From Trueperaceae bacterium (GTDB lineage Bacteria > Deinococcota > Deinococci > Deinococcales > Trueperaceae): a stretch of DNA of 7,224 nt. A program made the translations under genes and the position numbers. Shown here piece by piece: positions 1-5,501 of the stretch (positions are counted from its first letter, which is position 1; each line of letters starts with the position of its first letter). The notes under the pieces were generated by a model that ran no database searches, was not told the DNA's origin, and saw only the letters and a list, made by a program, of their open reading frames with translations. The stretch spans positions 1 to 7,224 of the forward strand of contig JAGXHO010000170.1 in NCBI GenBank assembly GCA_024636105.1, given 5' to 3'.

Positions 1-981
1 GCGCTGAAGGTCGCCAAGGGCCGCGGCCCAGGCGCCGGCGGCGTCCGGCGGAACGGTCCATCCCGCGGCGTCGGGCTCGAGGACCTCGACGTTGGGCGCG
101 ATGTCGCTGGCGACGCACGGCGCGCCCATCGCGAGCGCCTCGAGGAGCGCGAGGCTCATGCCCTCGGCGAGCGACGGCTGCACGAAGGCGTCTGCGACCC
201 CCATGAGCGCCCATGCCGTCGCCGATGGCACGCGACCGATCAGATGGAGGCGCTCCGCGACGCCGGCCGTGGCGGCGCGCGCCTCGAGCGCCGCCCGCTC
301 CGGCCCCTCGCCCGCGACGACCAGCCGCCAACCCGGCGCCTGGGCGAGCGCATCGACGACGACGGCGTGGTGCTTGACCTTCACCAGGCTGCCAACGGCG
401 ACCGCAAGGCGGTCCTGGGTGGGCACCCCCCAGCGGCTCGCCACGGCCGCCCGATCGAGGCCCGGCTCGGCGCGGTCGCGCACGTCGGGCACGCCGTTCA
501 CCACCACCAGGGCGGGTCGGTCACCGAGGACGACGGCATACGAGTCGGCGACGGCCTGCGAGCAGGCCACCACGGTGTCCACGGCACCCACTCGCCATGC
601 GAAGGCGTCAAGCCCGCGGGCGATGGCACCGTGCGCCTCACGCATGCCGTGGTGCGTGACGACCGTTCGTCCGCCCCAAGCGCGCGCCACCACCGCGGCC
701 ATGGCGCCGAAGGCCGGCGTGAAGGTGACGACCACGTCGGGGCGCTCGCGCAGCAGCCGGTAGCCGAGGCGGACGGCGGCCGCGAGGTCGCTCAGCCAGC
801 GGACCGCGCGCGGCCACGTCTTCGCCGCCGACGCCGCGGCCTGATCGCGTTGCACGACCTTCGCGACCCGCCACGGGTGACGCGCCGCCAACCACGGTCC
901 GAGCGCATCGACGATCACGGTGACGCCGCCGTCCGCGTCGGTCCGCTGGAGCAGCCAGAGGAGGGGGCGCACGCGGCTCAC
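1..981 (-). CDS. GT4-family glycosyltransferase, C-terminus cut by window edge
   Basis: Cytoplasmic or membrane-associated GT-B fold glycosyltransferase, expected to move a sugar from a nucleotide-sugar donor onto a growing glycan. The visible 327 residues read as an N-terminal acceptor domain (about 1-165, with the loop VVTHHGMREAHG near 107-118) and a C-terminal donor domain starting at AVAVGSLVKVKHH (193-205). VVAGEGPE (221-228) and the GT4 E-x7-E signature EGMSLALLE (E273 to E281) follow, with downstream AMGAPCVASD as in the family. The start is a GTG at 981-979 whose last two bases belong to the TGA stop of the preceding ligase gene (GTGA overlap), so translation is probably coupled. No strong Shine-Dalgarno is visible. 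The last 40-60 residues typical of the family lie outside the window. Donor and acceptor cannot be told from sequence. Family assignment is firm; precise role unknown. Confidence 0.9.
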   Translation of the reverse strand, partial: MSRVRPLLWLLQRTDADGGVTVIVDALGPWLAARHPWRVAKVVQRDQAAASAAKTWPRAVRWLSDLAAAVRLGYRLLRERPDVVVTFTPAFGAMAAVVARAWGGRTVVTHHGMREAHGAIARGLDAFAWRVGAVDTVVACSQAVADSYAVVLGDRPALVVVNGVPDVRDRAEPGLDRAAVASRWGVPTQDRLAVAVGSLVKVKHHAVVVDALAQAPGWRLVVAGEGPERAALEARAATAGVAERLHLIGRVPSATAWALMGVADAFVQPSLAEGMSLALLEALAMGAPCVASDIAPNVEVLEPDAAGWTVPPDAAGAWAAALGDLQR

Positions 982-2195
982 GCAGCGACCCGCCGATCGA
1001 CGGCCAGGCGCAGGAACGCCGCGACGAGCAGCACGAGCGTGGGGGCGTTTGGACCGGCAAGGGTGGCGTCGGCGACGTTGACCACGAGCGCGTAGGTCAC
1101 GAGCAGCAGGGTCCCGGAGCGCACCGGGTCGGCGAGCGACCGACGGTCGCGCAGCGCTCGCCACGCGACGGTCGCCAGCAGCGCGGCGACGAGCGCCAAC
1201 CCCAACCACCCGGCCTGCGCGGCTACCTCGAGCCAGCCGTTGTGCGCGTGCCCGACGTGGTACCCAAGGGCACCCGAGATCGCCGCGCCCCGCGGCCCAT
1301 CCCAGAAGGCGCCGTAGCCCGCGCCCAGGGGCGACGCCGCGATGCGCTCGAACGTGAGCTGCCAGATGCGGTCGCGGCCGGTGAAGGTGGCATCGCGTCC
1401 GAGCGCCGCGAGCAACGTGGGCCCGGCGGCCAGCGCAGCGGCGACCGTCGCCAGCGCGCCTCCGACCGCAAGGCTGCCGCGCCCCACGCGCTCCCAGGCG
1501 CTCGTCGCAGGGACGAGCACGATCGCGACCACGGCGCCGAGCGCCAGCGCCAGCGCCGTCCCGGTGGCCGAGCCGGAGCCTGCGACGAGCACCGCCATGA
1601 GCGTCGCCGCCGCCCACCAGCCCATCCGCACCGTGCCCCGCGTGCTCAGCGCGAACGCGACGGCCAACGCCGCCCCCAACGCCATCTCGCGGCCGAGCAG
1701 GTTCTTGTGGAGCAGCGCTCCGCGCCAGTCGCCCGCATGTTGCGAGGAGGCCGGGTGGATCGCGAGCGCCGGTTCGGCGAGCAGCAACACCACCGAGGCC
1801 AAGGCGATCGCCGCCAGCGCCCACGCCACCGCCCGGTACAGGCGGCGCAGGTCCCAGCGCGCGGCCAACCAGGCCGCGAAGGTCATCGCACCGACCAGCG
1901 CAGCGGCACGCCGCAGCGTGAGCTCGGGGGCGTCGCTCCAGGCCACCGACGCGATGGTGAGCCCGACGTAGGCCAGCGGCCATGCGATCTCGGCGCCCGG
2001 CCGCCCGAAGCCACGACGCCGCACCAGCCGCGCGAGCGCCAGCGCCACGACCGAGGCGTAGAGGACCGTGTAGACCAGTATGTTTCCCTGCCCGCCGGCA
2101 GGGCCGCCGTCGCCTGCGAGCCACGGGGCGAGCCCGCCGTACAGGACGACGAAGCCCACCACCACGAAGGCGTCGTCCGCGGCGATCCCCCTCAT
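978..2195 (-). CDS. O-antigen ligase / ExoQ-like polysaccharide polymerase, membrane protein
   Basis: A 405-residue polytopic membrane protein of the Wzy/WaaL/ExoQ superfamily, expected to polymerise or transfer lipid-linked glycan on the outer face of the cytoplasmic membrane. Roughly ten hydrophobic segments are visible, for example 9-25, 40-56, 70-86, 97-112, 122-140, 193-207, 211-228, 243-263, 328-345 and 361-378. The order of conserved motifs is that of ExoQ-type members: WRGALLHKNLLGR (157-169), TGRDRIW (272-278), SPLGAGYGAFW (288-298), and the catalytic-loop HAHNGWLE (316-323). Length is normal for the family. The ATG at 2195-2193 overlaps the TGA stop of the upstream GT4 gene (ATGA), and the stop overlaps the GTG of the next GT4 gene, so it is the middle gene of a coupled operon. 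Whether it is a polymerase (Wzy-like) or a ligase (WaaL-like) cannot be decided; the HKN and TGR motifs favour an ExoQ-like polymerase. Confidence 0.92.
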   Translation of the reverse strand: MRGIAADDAFVVVGFVVLYGGLAPWLAGDGGPAGGQGNILVYTVLYASVVALALARLVRRRGFGRPGAEIAWPLAYVGLTIASVAWSDAPELTLRRAAALVGAMTFAAWLAARWDLRRLYRAVAWALAAIALASVVLLLAEPALAIHPASSQHAGDWRGALLHKNLLGREMALGAALAVAFALSTRGTVRMGWWAAATLMAVLVAGSGSATGTALALALGAVVAIVLVPATSAWERVGRGSLAVGGALATVAAALAAGPTLLAALGRDATFTGRDRIWQLTFERIAASPLGAGYGAFWDGPRGAAISGALGYHVGHAHNGWLEVAAQAGWLGLALVAALLATVAWRALRDRRSLADPVRSGTLLLVTYALVVNVADATLAGPNAPTLVLLVAAFLRLAVDRRVAA

Positions 2196-3283
2196 GCCGG
2201 CCCCGCCGGCGCGGCGAGCCCGCACACCTCGAGCCAGCGTGCGCCGAGTACGTCCAGGTCGAAATCGAGCGCTCGTGCGCGCAGCACCTCGGCGCTGGGC
2301 GGTGCCGCAGCTACGCGCGCCAACGCGGCCGCCAACGCGTCGGGTGCGGCGACGGGCACGAGCGCTCCGACCTCGCTCGTGGCGCCGATCACCTCCCGGG
2401 GGCCCGTCGGGCAGTCGGTGGCCACCACCGGCACGCCGTGGGCCAGCGCCTCGAGCAGGACGTTCGGGAAACCCTCCCAGCGGGACGAGAGGACCGCCAC
2501 GTCGGCCCACGACCACCAGGGAGCCACGTCGGCGACGTCGCCCACGAAGCGTACCCGGGCCGTCAGGCCCAGGGCGGCGACCCGCGCCTCGAGTTCGGGA
2601 CGCAGCGGTCCATCGCCGACGAGCGCCAACGCCGCCGTCGGCAGCTGAACGAGCGCGTCGAGCAAGGTCGCGTGGTCCTTCTGACGCGCGAGGCGGGCGA
2701 CGCACACGAGCCGGGGGCGGCCATCGGGTCCGTCGGCCGGAGTGGCCGGCGCGGAGGCGACTGCGGGTGCCGGGTTCGGGATCACGTGGACGCGGTCGGG
2801 GCGCACCCCGAGATGGACGCCGACCGCCTCGGCGTTGCCGTGCGTCAGCGCCACCACCGCATCGGCGCGGCCGTACGCCCAACGCACCCAGCGCCGCCGG
2901 GTGGCGCCGGCGATCCCCGCGAAGGGGTGTTCGGCCACGGGGTCGTTGGCCTCGCGCAGCACGAGCCTGGCCCGCAGCCCCGCGAGCGCCGCCGCGGTCG
3001 CGACCGCCACGTTCACGTGCGGCAGCGTGGCGACGACCACGTCGGGACGTCGCCGGCGCAAGTGGCGGACGAGCGCCGGCATCGACCGCGCCACCCGGGT
3101 CGCGCCCAGCGTCGTGCGCCGGACGGACGCCGCCACCTCGCCTTCGAATGGACCCGAGTCCGTGAGCGTCACCAGTTCGACCTCGTGACCCCGCGCCGCG
3201 AACCAGTTGGCCCAGCGCACGACGACGCGTTCGGCGCCGCCGCGACGGAGGTCGTCGAGCACGAACGTGACCAAGGCGCCCAC
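2192..3283 (-). CDS. GT4-family glycosyltransferase, first gene of the minus-strand operon
   Basis: GT-B fold retaining glycosyltransferase of family GT4. Counting from the GTG start (363 residues), the N-terminus VGALVTFVLDDLRRGGAERV is the usual first strand plus the GGAERV glycine loop. IPNP lies near 168-171, the donor domain begins at RLVCVARLARQKDH (191-204), LVGDGP is at 221-226, and the E-x7-E signature EGFPNVLLE spans E270 to E278. It is followed by HGVPVVATDCPTGPREVI, a pattern common in GalNAc/GlcNAc-type transferases of PglA/PglJ style, but the donor is not proven. An alternative TTG start at 3313 would add ten residues (MPAAAVTSRT). I prefer GTG at 3283 because the protein then begins right at the first strand and a -10-like TAACAT sits 8 bases upstream. 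Neither start has a convincing Shine-Dalgarno. The stop overlaps the start of the ligase gene by 4 bases (ATGA). Confidence 0.92.
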   Translation of the reverse strand: MGALVTFVLDDLRRGGAERVVVRWANWFAARGHEVELVTLTDSGPFEGEVAASVRRTTLGATRVARSMPALVRHLRRRRPDVVVATLPHVNVAVATAAALAGLRARLVLREANDPVAEHPFAGIAGATRRRWVRWAYGRADAVVALTHGNAEAVGVHLGVRPDRVHVIPNPAPAVASAPATPADGPDGRPRLVCVARLARQKDHATLLDALVQLPTAALALVGDGPLRPELEARVAALGLTARVRFVGDVADVAPWWSWADVAVLSSRWEGFPNVLLEALAHGVPVVATDCPTGPREVIGATSEVGALVPVAAPDALAAALARVAAAPPSAEVLRARALDFDLDVLGARWLEVCGLAAPAGPA

Positions 3284-3291
3284 GGTCCGCG

Positions 3292-3297
3292 ATGTTA
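3292..3297 (-). promoter_or_regulatory. Possible -10 element for a leaderless operon transcript
   Basis: On the minus strand TAACAT lies 8 bases before the GTG at 3283, fitting a TAnnnT -10 hexamer with transcription starting at or next to the start codon. No recognisable -35 box is found 16-18 bases upstream. Leaderless mRNAs with this layout are common in Deinococcota. Supported only by position and by similar arrangements at two other genes in the window. Confidence 0.35.
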
Positions 3298-3395
3298 CCG
3301 CGGCCGCCGGCAACGCAGCCGGACGCGGTACGGACGGGTCGTGGCGCGCGCGTCACCCTGACGCCAGTCCGCGGCACCGCGGCGAAAGGGACTCA

Positions 3396-3476
3396 TTCAA
3401 CGCCACCACCACCGGCACCGGCCACGTCGGACGCACCACGTGCATGGCCCTGCCGAACGTGGGCCGCGACGCGGCC
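3396..3476 (+). pseudogene. Degenerate relic of the first 27 codons of ugd
   Basis: This stretch aligns without gaps to the first 81 bases of the intact ugd gene (4088-4168), with 62 of 81 bases identical by hand count (about 77%). In the matching frame it reads FNATTTGTGHVGRTTC against MNVTIIGTGYVGLTTG, so the start codon is lost (ATG to TTC) and several core Rossmann residues are replaced (Ile5 and Ile6 to Thr, Leu13 to Arg). The 19 differences fall evenly on codon positions (6 first, 7 second, 6 third), as expected for DNA no longer selected as protein. Similarity begins at the start codon: the 28 bases before it do not align better than chance, and similarity stops by about 3476. It sits between the minus-strand operon and the GT2 fragment. 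I infer a decayed partial duplication or recombination scar; nothing suggests it is expressed. Confidence 0.75.
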
Positions 3477-3481
3477 GATCC

Positions 3482-3838
3482 GTGGCGCATGCACCACCGC
3501 CCTTGGGCCCACCGACCGTCAGCGTGGTCGTGCCGGTGCACAACCGCGCGGCGATCGTTGGGCCGTGCTTGGATTCCGTCCTGCACCAGACGTTCGCCGA
3601 TTGGGAATGCGTCGTCGTGGACGACGGCTCGGAAGACGGAGTCGACCTCGAGGCCGTGGTCGCCGCGTTCGAGGACCGGCGCTTCCGGTACCTGTGGCGC
3701 CCGAACGGTGGCGGCGGTGCGGCACGAAACACCGGGATCGACGCCGCGCGCGGGATCTTCGTCGCGTTCCTCGACTCCGACGACGCGTTCCTCCCGGAGA
3801 AACTCGCCGCCTTCCTTCGGCACGCTCGACCCGACGAC
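3482..3838 (+). pseudogene. Truncated N-terminal fragment of a GT2-family glycosyltransferase
   Basis: From a GTG at 3482 the frame encodes about 119 residues of a typical GT-A fold family 2 glycosyltransferase: TVSVVVPVHNRAAIVGPCLD (first strand and donor-binding start), SVLHQTF, VVVDDGSEDG (DDGS at 47-50), NGGGGAARNTGIDAARG, and the metal-binding DxD region VAFLDSDDAFLPEKL (DSD at 98-100). After HARPDD (about 3838) the translation turns into low-complexity Arg/Gly/Pro sequence with no GT2 features, and neither other plus frame restores the family. The acceptor-side half and catalytic base region of a normal 250-350 residue enzyme are missing. No in-frame stop occurs before ugd, so the open frame formally runs to 5443. 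Alternative starts are GTG 3440 (overlapping the ugd relic) and TTG 3503. Probably a non-functional stump; a small folded protein is unlikely but not excluded. Confidence 0.75.
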
Positions 3839-3870
3839 CGCGGCGCGCGGGGCACGCCGCGCCCTTGGCC

Positions 3871-3890
3871 TGGCTCGAGGCCTCGAGCCA
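3871..3890. repeat. Perfect 20-bp palindrome
   Basis: TGGCTCGAGGCCTCGAGCCA is identical to its own reverse complement over all 20 bases with no spacer. It begins 33 bases after the last recognisable GT2 codon. With no loop it is a better candidate for a dimeric protein-binding site or recombination junction than for an RNA hairpin, and no T-run follows it. Function unknown. Confidence 0.6.
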
Positions 3891-4005
3891 TCGCATGTCG
3901 CGCCGGGCGCGGAGGGCAGGACGCCCGGACGCAGGATCCGATCGGCCTGAGCGGGGCTGATCGGTCGTACGCCCCCACCCCTCCGGGTCGCGTCGGTCGC
4001 GTGCA

Positions 4006-4022
4006 CCCGACGCCTCGTCGGG
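4006..4022. other. Short inverted repeat upstream of ugd
   Basis: CCCGACG, loop CCT, CGTCGGG forms a 7-bp stem with a 3-base loop, 54 bases before the ugd -10-like element. No T-tract follows, so it is not a standard intrinsic terminator. In DNA this rich in G and C such a stem can arise by chance; an operator for ugd is possible but unsupported. Confidence 0.3.
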
Positions 4023-4075
4023 CCCCATCCTGGCCCCCGGAGCGGCATAGGGCAATCGGACCGCCGTCTGAGGGT

Positions 4076-4081
4076 GATAAT
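4076..4081 (+). promoter_or_regulatory. Likely -10 element of ugd, leaderless
   Basis: GATAAT differs from the TATAAT consensus at one base and lies 6 bases before the ATG at 4088, so the transcript would start at or beside the A of ATG. It is an A/T-rich island in very GC-rich DNA. An AGGG at 4071-4074 is 13 bases from the ATG, too far for a normal Shine-Dalgarno. No clear -35 box is seen at 16-18 bases. This element supports ugd being expressed separately from the GT2 stump upstream. Confidence 0.55.
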
Positions 4082-4087
4082 CCCATC

Positions 4088-5443
4088 ATGAACGTCACCA
4101 TCATCGGCACCGGCTACGTCGGCCTCACCACCGGCACGGCCCTCTCGTACGTCGGCCACGACGTCACCTGCGTCGACATCGACGAACGGGTGGTCGCCAA
4201 GCTCCGCGCCGGCACCCCCACCATCTTCGAGACCGGCCTCGCGGAGCTGCTCGCCGACGTCCAGGACCGCATGCGCGTCCAGACGACGATCCCTGCCCTC
4301 GCGGGACGCGGGGTCGTGCTCATCGCGGTCGGCACGCCGACGCGCGCGGACGGCGACGCCGACCTCAAGTTCGTCGACCAGGCGGCCAAGGACGTCGCGG
4401 CCGCGATCCAGCCCGGCGCCGAGCTCGTCGTCGTCAACAAGAGCACGGTGCCGATCGGCAGCGCCAACCACGTGCGCGGCATCATCGACCGGGCGCTCGC
4501 GCAACGCGGCGTGGAGGCGACGGTCCACGTCGCGAGCAACCCGGAGTTCCTCGCCGAGGGGCGCGCCGTCCACGACAGCTTCTACCCCGACCGCATCGTC
4601 ATCGGCGCGGACCATCCGGACGCGATCGCGATGCTCCGCGAGCTCTACGCCCCGATCCTCGAGCAGACCTTCGACCCCCCCGCGGCCACCCCGCGCCCCG
4701 AGCGCTACCCGCTGCCGAGCCTCATCACCACGAGCACGACGAGCGCGGAGCTCACCAAGTACGCCGCCAACTCGTTCCTCGCGACCAAGATCAGCTTCAT
4801 CAACGAGTTCGCCGGGCTCGCCGAGCGCGTCGGGGCCGACATCACCCAGGTCGCGCGCGCCATCGGCCTCGACGACCGCATCGGGCCGCGCTTCCTCCAC
4901 GCGGGCATCGGTTGGGGCGGCAGCTGCTTCGCCAAGGACACCCGCGCGATCGTCGCCACCGCCGAGCGCTACGGCCATCCGATGCAGATCGTCCAGAGCG
5001 CCATCGACGTCAACCGACGCCAGCGCCAACGCGTCGTCGAGAAGCTCCAGGACCACCTCAAGGTGCTCCGGGGGATGACGATCGGCCTGCTCGGCCTCTC
5101 CTTCAAGGGCGGCACCGACGACCTCCGCGACGCCCCGGCCCTGACCCTGATCGAGCTGCTCGACGCCCGCGGCGCGGTCGTCCGGGCCCACGACCCGATC
5201 GCCATCCCCCGCACCCGCGCGCAGCACCCCGACCTTCCCGCGACGCTCCACGACACCGCAGCCGAACTCGCGCAAGGCTGCGACGCCCTCGTCGTCGTCA
5301 CCGACTGGAACGAGTACCGACACCTCGATTGGAGCGCCCTCGCCGGCGCGATGCGCGGCACGCTCGTCCTGGACGCCCGCAACCTGCTCGGGCCGCAAGC
5401 GCTCGCCGGCACCGGCCTCCAGTACGTGGGCATCGGCCGCTGA
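4088..5443 (+). CDS. ugd: UDP-glucose 6-dehydrogenase
   Basis: Cytoplasmic NAD-dependent enzyme that oxidises UDP-glucose twice to UDP-glucuronate, a precursor for acidic polysaccharides. All 451 residues are present, the normal length for bacterial members. It has the N-terminal Rossmann loop GTGYVG (7-12) with acidic D30 closing the second strand, STVPIGS (119-125), and NPEFLAEG (151-158). The central domain has ELTKYAANSFLATKISF (221-237) with catalytic Lys224 and Asn228, and GWGGSCFAKD (275-284) with catalytic Cys280 and Asp284. The C-terminal UDP-binding domain has SFKGGTDDLRDAP (338-350) and VVVTDWNEY (402-410). About 15 extra residues (near 196-212, Pro-rich) precede the active-site helix, which I believe occurs in several bacterial lineages. 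The ATG is chosen because it begins exactly at the first strand and follows a -10-like box; the frame is also open upstream. The close homolog GDP-mannose dehydrogenase is less likely given SFKGGTDD, but substrate is inferred. Confidence 0.95.
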   Translation: MNVTIIGTGYVGLTTGTALSYVGHDVTCVDIDERVVAKLRAGTPTIFETGLAELLADVQDRMRVQTTIPALAGRGVVLIAVGTPTRADGDADLKFVDQAAKDVAAAIQPGAELVVVNKSTVPIGSANHVRGIIDRALAQRGVEATVHVASNPEFLAEGRAVHDSFYPDRIVIGADHPDAIAMLRELYAPILEQTFDPPAATPRPERYPLPSLITTSTTSAELTKYAANSFLATKISFINEFAGLAERVGADITQVARAIGLDDRIGPRFLHAGIGWGGSCFAKDTRAIVATAERYGHPMQIVQSAIDVNRRQRQRVVEKLQDHLKVLRGMTIGLLGLSFKGGTDDLRDAPALTLIELLDARGAVVRAHDPIAIPRTRAQHPDLPATLHDTAAELAQGCDALVVVTDWNEYRHLDWSALAGAMRGTLVLDARNLLGPQALAGTGLQYVGIGR

Positions 5444-5466
5444 GCCACGCGCACCGATGCGGTGGC
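5444..5466 (+). terminator. Hairpin directly after the ugd stop, doubtful terminator
   Basis: GCCAC, a bulged G, CGC, loop ACCGAT, then GCG and GTGGC: an 8-bp stem with one bulge starting right after the TGA. No T-tract follows (the next bases are CGAAGG), so intrinsic termination is uncertain. It may protect the 3' end of the ugd mRNA or reduce readthrough into the next gene. Confidence 0.3.
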
Positions 5467-5488
5467 CGAAGGCGGCGCCGGCGCGGAC

Positions 5489-5494
5489 TAGACT
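5489..5494 (+). promoter_or_regulatory. Possible -10 element of the downstream ligase gene, leaderless
   Basis: TAGACT (TAnnnT) lies 7 bases before the ATG at 5502. No Shine-Dalgarno is visible in the bases before that ATG (TCGGACG), and no -35 consensus is seen at the usual spacing. The layout matches that in front of ugd and suggests this gene has its own leaderless transcript despite the short 58-base gap. Confidence 0.45.
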
Positions 5495-5501
5495 TCGGAC
5501 G

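Larger units (their letters stand above)
3839..4075. other. Gene-free stretch upstream of ugd
   Basis: About 240 bases between the end of recognisable GT2 sequence and the ugd promoter-like element. All plus frames give Arg/Pro/Gly-rich translations with no recognisable family. The minus-strand readings are likewise without family features. It contains a 20-bp perfect palindrome and a short hairpin, listed separately. It may be the original ugd upstream region joined to the GT2 stump. Confidence 0.5.

Noticed and set aside
3281..3313. TTG start at 3313 for the GT4 gene
   Set aside because: It adds ten residues without family similarity, uses a rare start, and would put the TAACAT box inside the coding region. 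Kept as an alternative only.
2196..3377. Long minus-strand open frame upstream of and in frame with the ExoQ-like gene, giving a nominal 799-residue protein
   Set aside because: Its first half is an Arg/Gly-rich out-of-frame reading of the GT4 gene. Family similarity begins only at the ATG at 2195, which overlaps the GT4 stop.
3440..5443. Single GT2-Ugd fusion protein
   Set aside because: The linker between the parts has no domain features, the GT2 half is incomplete, and ugd has a normal ATG with a -10-like box 6 bases upstream.
5475..5484. GCGCCGGCGC palindrome before the second ligase gene
   Set aside because: Ten-base G/C-only palindromes are expected by chance in DNA of this composition.
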